Of a DNA stretch of 64,000 nucleotides, positions 32,043 to 44,067 are shown one piece after another; positions within the stretch are counted from its first letter, which is position 1; each line of letters opens with the position of its first letter. The position numbers were made by a program, and so were the translations under genes. The notes beneath the pieces were generated by a model. The model did no database searches and was not told where the DNA came from. It saw only the letters and a program-made list of their open reading frames with translations. Location: the NCBI GenBank assembly GCA_041659565.1, contig JBAZXZ010000001.1:124001-188000 (forward strand). Direction: 5' to 3'. The stretch is from Altimarinus sp041659565 (lineage in GTDB: Bacteria; Patescibacteriota; Gracilibacteria; BD1-5; UBA6164).

Positions 32043-33635
32043 ATGTATTCTAATGAATCTCTTGATAGAATTGCAAAAATAAAAAAACTTAAAGATGCTT
32101 GAGTTATTACTTATGCTAACCATTATCATTGAAAAATTGATATAGATACAATTAATAATAAAGAATTATTAATTACTAAACATTGAGAAACAATTATTAA
32201 AGAAGTTGAATTATTACAAGAATGAAATGTAAATTGAGATTTTCAAATAGCTTGAAGAATGTTAAGTTATAAAAGTCATTGAAAACTTGCTTTTGCTAAA
32301 ATAATGGATCATTCTTGAACTATACAAATTTGTTTTATGAAAGATAAAATCAAATTTAATACTTGAAATAAATTAGTTGAATCATTAGAAATTGACTCTG
32401 AAGAAAAATCTGCTTATAAAATAAGTGAAAAATTTACTGATACTTGAGATTATGTATGAATTATTTGAGATATATTTTTAACTAAACATTGAGAATTAAC
32501 TCTTTTTGTAAAAGAATTTCAGATTCTAGCAAAAGCGATAAGACCTCTTCCTGAAAAATTCCATGGATTAACTGATGAAGAAACTATTTATAGACAAAGA
32601 TATCTTGATTTGATTATGAATAATGAATCATATGATAGATTGAGATTAAGAAGTAAGTATATAAAGACTCTTAGAGATTTCTATAATATGCATAATTTTG
32701 TAGAGATTGAAACTCCAGTACTTTGAAATGCTGCTTCTTGAGCTGCTGCTGCACCTTTTATAACTCATCATAATGATTTTTGAGAAGATTTTTTCTTGAG
32801 AATTTCTCCAGAAACTTTTTTAAAAAGAGCAACTGTTGGTAGATTTGAAAGAGTTGTAGAATTTACTCGTAACTTTAGAAATGAGGGATCTGATCCAAGT
32901 CACATACAAGAATTTTCAGCAATCGAACATTATGCTTGTTGGTGGAATTATAAAGATAATATGGAATTTACTGAAAAAATGTTTGATTACATTTTTGATA
33001 ATATACCCGAATTAAAAAGAGAAATAAAAGTTAAAGATAAGCTTTGAGTTGAAAAACTTGTTAATTTTAAAACTCCTTTTGAAAGAATAGATTATATAGA
33101 ATGAGTTAAAAAAGCCTGTTGAATTGATGTTTCTATGTATAAAGTATGAGATGAAGCTAAACTTATTAGTGATATTAAAAATGCCAAAGTAGAATTTGAA
33201 TGAATGGATAAAATGTTAGTTCCAACACTTATTGATTACCTATATAAAAAAGTTTTAAGACCCTGAATAGTTTGACCTGCTTTTGTTTATAATTATCCTA
33301 GAACTATGCAACCTCTAGCTAGACAAAGTGATGAGAATCCTGAAATTGTAGAACAATTCCAACTTTTAGTAAACGGTTGGGAATTAATTAAGGCTTATAG
33401 TGAGCTAGTTGATCCAGAAATACAAAGATTAAATTTCTACGAACAAGCTAAAGCAAAAGAAATGTGAGATGAAGAAGCTACTAGTGAAGATGAAGACTTT
33501 GTTTATGCAATGGAATATGGTATGCCACCTCAATCTGGTTGGGGAATGTGAATTGAAAGATCATTTTCTATACTAACATGACAAGATAACTTAAGAGATG
33601 TAGTACTCTTCCCTTTACTAAAATCTCAAAAATAA
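32043..33635 (+). CDS. lysS: Lysyl-tRNA synthetase, class II
   Basis: A 530-residue enzyme that charges tRNA-Lys. The OB-fold anticodon domain covers about 60-165 (IAGRMLSYKSHGKLAFAKIM). Class II motifs are: motif 1 near FYNMHNFVEIETPVL (about 225), motif 2 as FTRNFRNEGSDPSHIQEFSA (about 280) and motif 3 as GWGMGIERSFSILTG (about 500), where the usual form is GxGIDRL. An insert-like stretch (DKMLVPTLIDYLYKKVLRPG) is as in bacterial LysS. Motif 3 Glu-Arg-Ser instead of Asp-Arg-Leu is unusual. It ends at a bidirectional terminator. Confidence 0.92.
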
Positions 33636-33650
33636 TACAAAATTTAGACA

Positions 33651-33686
33651 AAAAAAATCAAAGCAGAAATTGCTTTGATTTTTTTT
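33651..33686. terminator. Bidirectional terminator, lysS/LPQTG protein
   Basis: AAAAAAATCAAAGCA pairs with TGCTTTGATTTTTTT around a GAAAT loop. It is shared by the convergent genes ending at 33635 (plus) and 33704 (minus). Confidence 0.9.
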
Positions 33687-33703
33687 ATTGTTTTAATATA
33701 AAA

Positions 33704-34654
33704 CTATACAGTTTTTCTTTTTCTAAAGTAAAATAATGATCCAAGTATAAGTGATGCAAATAATACAAATATACTTTCAGGTCATGTTTGAGGTAATTTT
33801 GTACTATCATTAGCAACTACTTCTCAAGTAGATAATACTCCCGTCATATTTTTTCAAGCAAGTCCATAATATTGGTCATTAGTTTCAGGTGATCAAGCAT
33901 TTAAATCTACTATTTTTTCTTCTGCACTAATTAAAGGAGTATTATTATCAACCGTAGCAGTTTCTGTTGTAGTTGTAGTTTCTGTAGTTGTATTAGAAAA
34001 ATCTGAAACCATAAATTTTAATTCTCAATTTATTCATTCTTCTATGTTTTTTCAATCTTCATCTCTTATACTTATTACAACTATTTTATATTCTCAAGTA
34101 GCAATAGGATTTGATAGTATAAGAGTTAATTTAGTTTTATCATTTTCAACTAACTTTACCTCTTTAACTTTAGTTATCTCTTTATTATCTTTTGTTATTT
34201 TAAATTCTCTTAATGCCTCCTCAGATTGATCTATATTCTTACTAAAAGTTAATTCAAGTTCTGTAGGACTTTTTGTTTCAACTTTATTTAAAGCAAATTT
34301 TGTTTCATTTAAAGATGTAGTATTAAAAATTCATTCAGGTGAAAATATACTTTCTTCTTCTGTAACTTTATCAAGAGCAGTTACAACTACATAATATTTA
34401 GTATTTTCTTTTAATCATGTTATAATAGTTTTATTTTCTTCTATAATATCTCAAAAAGTTCTATAATCTTTTCAAGATACTTCTGAATAATAAATAAAAT
34501 AACCTGAAGCAGAATCAAGTTTTTCCCAACTAATTTCTAAAGAAGTTGGCTCAGATTTTATAATAACAGGAGCTTTAGTAAAAGTAGACTCAGCGAATGT
34601 TGTATTAATTCAAATTATTAAAAAACTTAATAAGTAGACAATAATCTTTTTCAT
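33704..34654 (-). CDS. LPXTG-anchored surface protein with fibronectin type III domain
   Basis: A 316-residue exported protein. The signal peptide is MKKIIVYLLSFLIIGINTTFA. A fibronectin III domain covers about 28-110 (SLEISWEKLDSASGYFIYY...YYVVVTALD), then a second Ig-like domain with SPTELELTFSKNID (about 125-200), then a Thr/Val-rich linker. The C-terminus is a sorting signal: LPQTG, a hydrophobic helix and the charged tail FRKRKTV. It should be anchored to the wall by a sortase, which implies a sortase gene elsewhere in the genome and a Gram-positive-like envelope. TTT/ACT-rich linkers suggest length variation. Its partners are unknown. Confidence 0.87.
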
Positions 34655-34766
34655 ATATTTAATTTTTTATAAAATAAAATTTGTTTTTAAAGTTAATTTA
34701 TTTAAAATAAACTTAAGTTACAATAATATAATACTATATTTTTTATTTTATTTCAAATTTTTGTAT

Positions 34767-35345
34767 ATGAATTATAAAAAAAGAGCTTTTACTTTAATAG
34801 AATTGTTAGTTTGAATTACTATTATTTGAATAATTTCGCTTTGAGTCGCAAAATTATATTGAAGTAATATTCCAGATAAACAGAAATTGGATTTATTTAC
34901 AAATAAAATTATTTGAATTATTGATAGTGTGAAAAATTATGCTTTAGTATGAAAATGAATATGAACAAATTTAGAAACTCCAAAATATTTTAAAATAGAA
35001 TTATCTACAGGAGGTCTATCTGCAGGTACTTTTACAGGATCATACTTAAAAACATATTATAATACTTGAAGTACTTATGAATCATATGATGAAATGTCTA
35101 TAAATTCATTTAATGAGTTTTATAATATACATTCAATAAAATGTAAAAAAATTGATGATTTAACAGATAGTTTAGATGCTACAAATGGTAAAGTTGATAT
35201 TATATTTGAATGATCAAATACTACTTTAAGCTGATGTACTAATAATTATTATAAAATTGTTGATATAGAACTTTATTATAAATCCTTTAGAAAAGTAATA
35301 AGATTAAATGCTTTAAGTTGAGTAATTGAAGAAATTAAAAATTAA
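34767..35345 (+). CDS. Type IV pilin-like protein with prepilin N-methylation motif
   Basis: A 192-residue protein. It starts with a short basic leader and the type IV/type II pseudopilin motif AFTLIELLVGITIIGIISLG, with the Glu at position +5 of the mature protein and a membrane helix of about 22 residues. Cleavage by a prepilin peptidase before the Phe/Thr would give a pilin subunit. The C-terminal ~150 residues form the globular head and hold two Cys (IKCKKID and LSGCTNN) that could pair. pilB and a PilX-like gene lie 19 kb away. It overlaps the flippase gene by 11 bases at its 3' end. Confidence 0.85.
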
Positions 35346-36813
35346 TATTTTTTCTATATAAGAAATAAAAAAATATCAAATATAATAATCAAATCAATCA
35401 ACCATATATAAATATGTCTAAATACAATCAAATAGTATGATTTAAAATCAAATTATTTCAAATTATATAAACTAAGATAGAAAATATTATATTTAACAAA
35501 ATAAATTTAAATGGAAAATTAAATTTTATTATTTTATTTGTTTCTATATATCAAATCATAAATAACAATACTTGACTTAAAACAGTTATGATTCAACTTC
35601 ACATAAATGAAAATTTGGGTATAAAAATAATATTTCAAATTATATTAAATAAGGCTACTACTATATTAATCTTTAATAATTTGGATTCATTATTTGATGA
35701 AATCAATATATAAATAAACAAATTTGATATAAAGTAAAATACTAAAACAAGCAAAACAATAAAAAATACACTAGATGATGAAAATATATGTCAAGGGCTG
35801 TTTATATAATCCTTGTTTGCAACCAATTCAATTATATGATTTCTATATAAAGTTCAAAATACAAGTAAAAATATAGAGAATGAAAATAATATTTTAAATG
35901 AAATATTTATTAATCTTTTTACTTCTTTAAAATCTTTATTTTCAAAATTTCTTGAAAATTCTGATAAAATAGAATTCAAATAAAATCATCCTACAACCAT
36001 AAGAACTTCAACTATTTTCATCGGTAAACTATATAAAGCTATAGAAAGATCAGATAATTTTTTTGGTTCTAATAAAGAAATTAAAATTATATCTACCTTA
36101 AAATAAACAACAGACAAAAATAAAGCTAATCAGTATGGTAAAGAAATTTTAAATATATGTTTTATATATTTCCAATCAAAAGCAAATCATATTTGTGTTA
36201 TTTTTCTAGCATAAAAGTAATTTAATCATGTATTTAAAGCAATTCAAACTAATCATGATATCAAAATATAATAAAATTGTAATGAATAATTCAATAACAT
36301 CGATTTTTTAAAAAACACAAAAATAACTAAACAAATTCATAAAAAAGTAATTAATTTTCATAAAATTGTTGAAAGTAAAGAAAATTCCATTTTTAAGTTT
36401 GCTTGCATCAGTGCTAAAATAGATGAATTAAGTAATGAAATCAAAGTAAAAATCGATATTATAAAAATTGAAATAATTGTAATTTTATCATTATATCATG
36501 GTAAAAAATATGCGATTCATACTGATAAAAAAATTATTACAATTCATAATAAAGTTCTTAGAGTCATAACATTTGAAACTATTTTTTTTGCATCATCTTT
36601 ATTTTTTGTTATTTCTCTTATTGTTATAGTATAAAGTCCTAAGTCAGCTAAAAATGCAAATATTCAAAGATAATTATAAACTTTTGAATAAAGTCAAAAT
36701 AATTCTTGAGATAAATAATTTGTTAAAATTGATAATAAAAGTATAGAGATTATTGCAGTTCAAGCTTTTGATAAAATCTGAGCAATTGTATTAATAAATA
36801 TTTTTTTAAACAA
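35335..36813 (-). CDS. Polysaccharide/lipid flippase (MATE/Wzx/MurJ-like superfamily)
   Basis: A 492-residue membrane protein with about 12-14 helices. Pieces such as LFGLYSKVYNYLGIFAFLADLG (about 36-57) and TITIREITKNKDDAKKIVSN match the first domain of O-antigen/teichoic-acid flippases, and LPMKIVEVLMVVGGFYLNSI the second half. The substrate is unknown; it should move a lipid-linked sugar across the membrane. There is no ATG in frame upstream of a TAA, so I chose TTG at 36813 (LFKKIFINTIAQ). A start at other near-cognate codons further up is possible. It reads against the pilin gene. Confidence 0.8.
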
Positions 36814-36941
36814 AATAATTCAAATTAGAAAATAAAATATGAAAAAGTCTTTTTGTATTTACTACATTATACTTGTTATTTTAAATTATTTTAATAATAT
36901 ATAATCATTAGAAAAAATCAATTTATAAATTTAAAAAAAAT

Positions 36942-38399
36942 ATGAAAAATAAAAAACTTGTTTATATCTATGCTGTTATAGTTGTGATGATTATTGTATT
37001 AATTTTTGTATGATTTTTTTTGTATTGAAATAATAAAAAAAGTACCGTAATAGATAATAATAAAGTTAATACTAATTCTAGTTCTATTGAAAATACTGAG
37101 ATAAGTAAAGAATATATTAAAAGTAAATTAGATATTATAAAAAATAGAGTAAAAGTAAAAGATATTATTTCAAAATGAGATAATTATTTTGAAAATGAAC
37201 AATTATGATTGGCTATTATTCAATATAAAATAGCTTTAACTAAAAATCTAAATGATTATAAACTTATAGAAAAAATTTGAGATATATATTTTGCTATGAA
37301 AAATTTCAATGAAGCTAAAAGTTATTATTTAAAATTAATTAATAATAATAATATTAATTTTGATAATAATAAATATATTTTATCTGTTATTTTTTCAGCT
37401 GATTTAACAAAGAAAACAAATTTTAGTCTTGTTAAAAAAGAAATAACACAAAATGTAAAAGATAAAGAAAAGGTATTTTTTTATACTAACTCTATTTATT
37501 GTTTAGAAGATTTTCATTTATGTAAGAAAATTTTTGATGAAAAAATAATCACTGAAAAAGATACATTGAAAAGTGAAGAATTAATAGAAATAAAAAATAT
37601 ATCTAAAACATATAAAGATTTTTGATATGTTGATTTATATTATAAAAATACATTGATTATTGGTACTTTTATGAAGTTAAAACTTTATCCAATAGCAATA
37701 ACTCTATCTAAAGAATTATTGAAAGAAAAAGAAGATTATAAGGCATTGATTCAGATTATTGCACAAAGTTATTTTGAATTATGAGATTATAAAAACTCTT
37801 ATGAATATCTAAAAAAATATTTTGAGCAAACTCCAACTGATTCAAATGCTGCCTATATGCTATGAATATTAGATTTAAAATTACAAGATTACATTTTAAG
37901 TAATATATTTTTAAATAAAGCATCATATTTGTGATATAAAGATACATTGAATATAAAAAGAAAAATAGCTTATAATTATTATATGTTAGGTGAAAAAGAG
38001 AAGATGTATACAACATTTGATGACATTATTAAAACAGAAAAAGAAGTTACAAAAGATGATATCAATATTATGATAAATTATGCTATTGAAAATCAAAGAT
38101 GAGATAAAGCTTATGAGTGGACAAAAATATGACTAAAACTTTTCCCTAAAGAATCTCTATTTTATGCTTATATGTGAAAATTGGAGTTTGATACATGAAA
38201 ACAATGATTAGCAATACTTTATGTTAAAAAATGACTGGAGTTAGATAAAAATAATCAATTATTAAATTATCTATTTGCATTAATTAATAAAAAAGAAAAT
38301 AAAATGGATGAAGCTAAAACATATTTTCAAAAAGCTTATAATGCTAATAAAACTAGCAGTTTAGCCAATGAAATAGAAAAAGAATTAGAAAATCTTTAA
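36942..38399 (+). CDS. Membrane-anchored TPR protein
   Basis: A 485-residue protein. An N-terminal membrane anchor (residues 5-27) is followed by a polar linker and tetratricopeptide repeats starting near 83: GDNYFENEQLGLAIIQYKIA, then GDIYFAMKNFNEAKSYYLKL, AQSYFELGDYKNSYEYLKKY and KMDEAKTYFQKAYN at the end. TPR arrays are protein-binding scaffolds. A single N-terminal helix with the repeats outside the membrane is typical of assembly factors for pili or the envelope. It is co-transcribed with the following 213-residue membrane protein (24-base gap). Confidence 0.85.
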
Positions 38400-38423
38400 T
38401 CTTTTTATCTTTAATTTTAATTT

Positions 38424-39065
38424 ATGTCAAATATAGAAATCAATGAAAATAATGAAGATAATGAACTTACTTCAAAACAAAAATTAGAGCTTTTAAAAAA
38501 GGAAGTTTATCAAAGTATTGCAAAAGAGTTCAATATTTCAACTGAAACTGCAAAAAAATTATCATCGCTTAAATCAGAAACTTGATTAAATAATTTTGAT
38601 AGTCTTAAAAAAGAAGTTGAAAATAATAACAAATTTGATTTAAATGATAAGAATAATATATTATCACTTACTTCAGAAAATCTACAAAACCTATACAATG
38701 CTATTTCTTGAGCTGAAAAACTTACAAATAAAGAATTTATAGATGAATTAGAAATTATAAAAATATGAACTGGTGATTCACTATCAAAAAAACTTTTTCC
38801 TAAATTATATGAAAAAGCTGTGAAACCTGAAAATACAAAAGACCAAATACTTTGATTTTGTTTATGATGAGTAGACACTTGTAGTACAACAATTAAATTT
38901 TTATTTGATATTTGAGCTTGAGTTGTAAAAACACCTAATCATACATATCTAATTATTTCATGAAAATGAGAATATAAAAAGCTAGATAAAAAAACTTTTA
39001 TTCTAGCTTTGGCTGTAAGTACAATAAGTATAGGATATATTATTTATAGTTTTATAAGTAAATAA
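38424..39065 (+). CDS. Uncharacterised membrane protein
   Basis: A 213-residue protein. The N-terminal ~140 residues are soluble, charged and helical (ELTSKQKLELLKKEVYQSIA; ETAKKLSSLKSETGLNNFDS). Around 150 there is a glycine-rich stretch GFCLGGVDTCSTTIKFLFDI, and at the end a single membrane helix FILALAVSTISIGYIIYSFI. It resembles the many helical-plus-anchor proteins of candidate-phylum genomes, and I know no function. It follows the TPR gene closely, so the two may act together. Confidence 0.6.
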
Positions 39066-39084
39066 TTATATACTTAAACTAGTT

Positions 39085-39960
39085 TTACTTAGATAAATCT
39101 AATCACTTAATAAAATTTTTCAATTCATCTTTTAAATCATCTCTTTTAAGTCAAAAAGAAATACAAGCTTTCAAAAAACCTATTTTACTTCAAGTATCAT
39201 ACCGAGTTCATTTTATTTTAACTCAATGAATTGCTTTTTCTTGTCTTAATAATTCAAAAGCATCTATCAATCTAGTTTCTCAATCTCATCAAATTGGTGT
39301 AGATCTTTCTAAATATTCAAAAATATCAGGAGTTAAAACATATTTTCAAATATTACCATTTCTTGATTTTGTTTCACTTGCTTTTGGTTTTTCTAAGAAT
39401 TTTTTTACTTTAAATATTTCATCATTTGGAGTATCAGTTTCAAGTATTCAATAATTTGAAACTCTATCTTCTGGAACTGTAAAAGAACAAATTACTGGAG
39501 TTCAAGTTTTTTCATAAGCATCTACTAATTGTTTTGCAGCTGAAACATCATTATCAATTATATCATCTCAAAATAAAACTAAAAATGGTTCATCTCATAT
39601 GAGGTTTTTTGTTCTCAAAATTGCTTCTCAATCCCCTTTTGGGTAAGGTTGTCTTACATAAACTATATTTGCCATATCATTTAATCATTTAACAGTTTTT
39701 AGATAATCAAATTTTCAGCTTCTATCAAGTCTTTCTTCTAATTCAAAATTTGAATCAAAATGATCTTCTATAGCTCTCTTACTTCTTCAAGTTACAATTA
39801 TTATATCTGTACATCAAGCAGAAATTGCTTCCTCTACAAGCATCTGCATAACTGGTTTATCTATAATTGGAAACATTTCTTTTGGAAGAGCTTTTGTAGC
39901 AGGAAGAAATCTAGTTCACATTCAGGCTGCTGGGATTACACATTTTGTTACTTTTTTCAT
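39085..39960 (-). CDS. galU: UTP-glucose-1-phosphate uridylyltransferase
   Basis: A 291-residue nucleotidyltransferase that makes UDP-glucose from UTP and glucose-1-phosphate. The N-terminal signature CVIPAAGMGTRFLPATKALP (residues 7-26) binds the nucleotide, followed by KEMFPIIDKPVMQ, IIIVTGRSKRAIEDHFD (near 52), VRQPYPKGDGEAILRTK (the GDGEA block) and FLEKPKASETKSRNGNIGKY. TGA supplies the G of AAGMGTR. The downstream plus-strand gene converges. UDP-glucose would feed surface polysaccharide, consistent with the flippase 3 kb away. Confidence 0.95.
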
Positions 39961-39993
39961 AAATAAATGGTTAAATAATAAGAATGGTAGTGT

Positions 39994-40806
39994 TTAATAC
40001 TTTTCATCTAAAAATACAATTTCTAAATCAAATTTATCTCTTAAATGGTAAGCAAGTAGTTTTGGTCATATTTTTTCTGTTTCATAATGTCATCAAATCA
40101 TTATTGAGTGTCCAAGTTCTTTTACTAATACTAAATCAGTATGCTTAACTTCTCAAGTAAAAAATAAATCATAATTTTTATCAAAAGATTGCTTTATTAT
40201 ATCGGTTCATCAAGCTCAACTTACAAAAGCTATACTATTTATAAAATCTAAATTTCAAAAATTGTATAGTTTTTTTTGCAATTGTAATGTATCTGCAAAA
40301 AGTGTTTGTAAACTAGATATATGGATTTTATTATCAAATCTAAGTCAAAATCAAATAGTATTTCATTTATATTCTCAAAACTTTTCAATTGTATAGTTTT
40401 CATAAATTCATATATTTGCAGGAATTGTAGGAGAAGAAGATAATCAGAATATATTTAGAAAACCTTTTAATAATCCTATATTATTCCCTACTTCTTCATG
40501 TGCATCAAGTGGTAGATGACAAGCATAAAGGGCTATATCATTATTTATAAGTTTTTGTGCTCTTTCATATGGAACTCAAACTAAAATTTCTTCAAATCAC
40601 CAATACATACCATGATGACATAATACTAAATCAACTTTTTCTTCTTTAGCTTTTTCAAATATATAAGTGGAAGCATCTACACTATACCCTATTTTTTTTA
40701 TTTCTTTTTTAGAATTATCAACTTGCAAGCCATTTTTTGAACTATCTTTAAAATTATTTATTTTTAGATATTCGTTTAGGTAAGTTATTAAATCTTGTTT
40801 TTTCAT
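39994..40806 (-). CDS. Nif3-like dinuclear metal protein (YqfO/GTP cyclohydrolase 1 type 2 family)
   Basis: A 270-residue protein. N-terminal NGLQVDNSKKEIKKIGYSVD matches the NIF3 start (W/NGLQV...), CHHGMYWWFEE holds metal-binding His, and ALYACHLPLDAHEEVGNN and the C-terminal GHYETEKIGPKLLAYHL (the usual GHxxSE...) complete the dimetal site. The biochemical role is uncertain: GTP cyclohydrolase activity has been reported only for a few members. TGA encodes glycines throughout. It lies 33 bases upstream of galU in the same direction, so the two are probably in one transcript. Confidence 0.88.
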
Positions 40807-40886
40807 AAATGAAATTTTATTTAAAATCTATTAAAATTTATTGTAATAAAAAATGGTACTTATTCAAATAATTTTATAAATTCTAT

Positions 40887-40930
40887 AAAAAAAAGTCATT
40901 ATCTAGTTAATTTAGATAATGACTTTTTTA
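40887..40930 (-). terminator. Hairpin terminator after the solenoid gene
   Basis: AAAAAAAAGTCATTATCT pairs with AGATAATGACTTTTTT across a 9-base loop. It lies between the solenoid gene (stop 40950) and the Nif3 gene (start 40806). Confidence 0.85.
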
Positions 40931-40949
40931 AAAATATAAATTTTGATTT

Positions 40950-42329
40950 TTATTGAAATAATTTATATTTTATATTCATGTATATATTTACTAGTTTAAA
41001 TCATTTTGATTCTATAAAAACTACAAGTTTATCAAAATCATTATCTATTGCTTTACTTAATTCTTTTGGATCTGAACGATGAATTAAATCTTTAAAATTT
41101 TCTGTTTTTAGAATATCAATTAATTTACTTAATATTTTTATATCAGTAATATTATCAATTAAAGTAATTAATATTTCAGTTTCTGAATTATCTATTATAT
41201 TAATTAAATCACTTAATTTTTCAGTATTTGTATTATTAATTAATTTATCTAAAAATTTTGGTCTCTTATTAACTAAGTTAGTTAATTTTACTATATCTGT
41301 AATATTAATTAAATCACTTAATTTTTCAGTATTTGTATTATTAATTAAACTAATTAAACGTTCAATAGCTATAATGTTATTAATTAAACTACTTAAACTT
41401 TTTGTATTTGTATTATTAATTAAACTACTTAAACTTTTTGTAGTTATATTGTTTATTAAAAAATTTAAGTTTAAAGGATTTGTATTATTAATTAAATCAA
41501 TTAATTTACTTTCATTTATTTTATAAGAAATTAATTTAGTAATTATTCAATCTTCATATAAATCATATAAATTATTTATATCAACTTTTTCTTTATTATT
41601 CAACAAATTAATAATATATTTAAAGGTTTTTATATCAATTTTTCATTCTTGAACAAGAATATTAAAATCTTTTAATCATAATCATTGATTTAATTTTTGA
41701 TCTAGTATTTCTTCTTTTCATTTATCTCATTCTTGATCTGGAATTTCTTCTTTTCATTTACTTAAATTTTTAGGTAATCTCTTTTTATGAATTTCACTTA
41801 GATTTCTATCATAAACTTTATTTACAACTAAGTCAACCCTTTCTAAAGTCTCTTCTTGATATATTTTTCTAAGTTCTTCATAAATATTTTTACCTAATTT
41901 AATATTTATATGCTCTATAAATCTTTTAATAATTTCATTATTATCATCGACAGAAAGACCTGTATCAATTTTTAATTCACTTAGATTTTTTTTAACTATT
42001 TCTTTTCTAGAAATAATAATTCTTCTTAGAGTTGTTAAACTATCAATATATAAAATTTTAAATTCTTCTCATCAAGTTCAACTAAAAAAATGCTCAGTTC
42101 CATATTGATTATAAATAGGATTTTCTCAAAAAATTACTTGTACTTTTTCATAATTTGGAGTTCATTGCCATTTTTCATCATCTGATGAAAGTAAATCTGC
42201 CACACTCTTATTTAGTTCTTGTTTTGTTACATTTTGTTCACATGATAGTACATTACCAACCATTGGTCTATTATGATATTCTTGATCCATACCTAATGAT
42301 TTACAAAATTGATTAATCCTCTCAGACAT
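40950..42329 (-). CDS. Repeat solenoid protein (Leu/Asn/Ile-rich)
   Basis: A 459-residue protein. The N-terminal ~230 residues are unique and start MSERINQFCKSLGMDQEYHN; no family is evident. From about 285 on there is a chain of 18-22-residue repeats of the form LINNTNTEKLSDLINITD, each pairing a Leu-x-x-Leu-Ile helix with a short Asn/Thr turn: I count at least eight copies. The fold should be an alpha-solenoid that binds protein or peptide. Charged KEEIPDQEGDKGKEEILDQ is itself a duplication (near 220). There is no signal peptide, so it is likely cytoplasmic. Own promoter at 42362-42389. Confidence 0.75.
41200..41347. repeat. DNA-level tandem repeats within the solenoid gene
   Basis: Two almost identical blocks of about 44 bases (41200-41243 and 41304-41347) and further shorter copies (41375-41450) encode the EKLSDLIN repeats. 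Their near identity at silent positions points to recent duplication, so repeat number may vary between strains. Confidence 0.7.
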
Positions 42330-42361
42330 AATTATAAAGTTAAAAACTAATTTTAACTTTA

Positions 42362-42389
42362 AATATAAGTAATATTTTCTTATTGTCAA
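42362..42389 (-). promoter_or_regulatory. Promoter for the solenoid gene
   Basis: Minus strand TTGACA (42384-42389), 16 bases, TATATT (42362-42367), 33 bases before ATG 42329. It lies at the very end of pyrG's transcript region (pyrG stop 42392). Confidence 0.75.
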
Positions 42390-42391
42390 AT

Positions 42392-43981
42392 TTATTTTAT
42401 AATAGAACTTAGAAATCATTTAAACAAAGGATGTGAGTCAGTAGGACGAGATTTAAATTCTGGATGAAATTGAGATCAGATCATAAATTTGTGGTTTTTA
42501 ATTTCTACTATTTCAGCCAATTCTCAATCTGGACTAGTTCAAGAAATAATAAATCAAGACTCCTGCATTGCATCTCTATATTTGTTATTGAATTCAAATC
42601 TATGTCTATGTCTTTCATCTATATCATTTTTTCAATAAACTTCATAAGCCAAAGTTCCGTTTTTTATATGACAAGGATATGATCCTAATCTCATAGTTCA
42701 TCATTTTTTGTAAATTGATTTTTGTGATTCCATTATATGAACAACTTTATCTGGAGTATTTTCATTAAATTCTTCACTATTTGCAGTTTTTAAATTAAGT
42801 ACATTTCTAGCAAATTCAATAGCCATAATTTGTGAACCTAAACATACTCATAAATAAGGAATATTATTTTTTCTGGCATATTCACATGATTTTATCATTC
42901 ATTCAATTCATCTTTCTCAAAATCATCCTGGAATACAAATTCAATCAAGTCATTTTAATAAATTTGTTCAATCAGATTCTTCTATTAATGAAGAATCTAT
43001 AAATTTTAGTTCAACTTTCTTTTTTACTTCAAATCAAGCTATTTTTAATCATTCATTTAAAGAAAAATAAGAATCTTCTAATCAATTATATTTTCAAATC
43101 ATTCATATAACTACTTTTTCTTTAGAGCTTTTTATATTGTCATTCAATATTTCCCATTTTTTTAAATCAAATCAGTTATTTGGAAGTCAAAATTTTTCAA
43201 GTATCAAATCTCAAAAATGCCTTTCATTATAATTTAATGGAACTTCATAGATACTACTCACTGTTGGAGATGGAATAACATTTCTTTTATCCACACTACA
43301 CATATAAGCTGTTTTTTCTACCAATTCTTCTGTAATTTTCATATCTGCTCTAAGTACTAAAAAATCTGGAGTTATACCAAAAGACATAAGTTCTCTTACA
43401 GAATGTTGAGTAGGTTTAGTTTTTAATTCTTTACTTGATGCAATATAAGGGAGTAAAGTTACATGAATATATAATACATTTTCTTTACCAAATTCACTTT
43501 TTAGTTCACGAGCAGATTCAATCAAATATGCATTTTCTAAATCTCCTACTGTTCCTCATATCTCTACAATCAAAATATCAGAATTATTTGAATTATATGC
43601 TTCTATAATCTTTTCTTTTACTAAATTCGTTAGATGTGGAATTATCTGAACAGTTTTTCATAAAAAATCTCAATTTCTTTCTCTTCTAATAAGTTCTTCA
43701 TAAAATTTACCAGATGTAACAGATGATGAATTATTTAGATTTTCATCTATAAACCTCTCATAATGACCTAAATCTAAGTCCGTTTCACTTCAATCATCAG
43801 TAACAAATACTTCTCAATGTTGAAAAGGAGACATAGTTCCTGGATCCACATTTAAGTATCAATCAAGTTTTTGCATAGATACTTTATATCATCCTCATTT
43901 CAAAATTGCACCTATAGAAGATGCTGTAATTCCCTTTCCTATACCAGATAATACTCATCCTGTTACAAATATAATTTTCAT
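42392..43981 (-). CDS. pyrG: CTP synthase
   Basis: A 529-residue enzyme that aminates UTP to CTP with glutamine. Synthetase domain: FVTGGVLSGIGKGITASSIG (the P-loop-like start, residues 5-24), MSPFQHGEVFVTDDGSETDL and EIGGTVGDLENAYLIESARE. The glutaminase half has FGERGIEGMIKSCEYARKNN, GVCLGSQIMAIEFARN (catalytic Cys) and SQFHPEFKS (His/Glu). TGA codons are scattered at conserved glycines of both. It ends beyond the usual tail with KGFLSSIIK. It is transcribed as a single gene, divergent from the M24 peptidase. Confidence 0.95.
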
Positions 43982-44067
43982 AATTTTAATGTTTTTTAAA
44001 AATAAATTTTACTTTTGGTCATTGGTTTGGTATATTGTAAGTAAATATTTTTATTTACAAATTTTTT

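Noticed and set aside
32796..33047. An 83-residue fragment of lysyl-tRNA synthetase as a pseudogene
   Set aside because: The whole lysS frame (32043-33635) is open when TGA is glycine.
36842..36905. TTGTTA and TATAAT upstream of the TPR gene as a promoter
   Set aside because: The 21-base spacing is too long; it may be chance in AT-rich DNA.
41200..41450. Evenly spaced repeats as a CRISPR array
   Set aside because: The repeats lie in a coding frame, have no unique spacers, and no cas genes are near.
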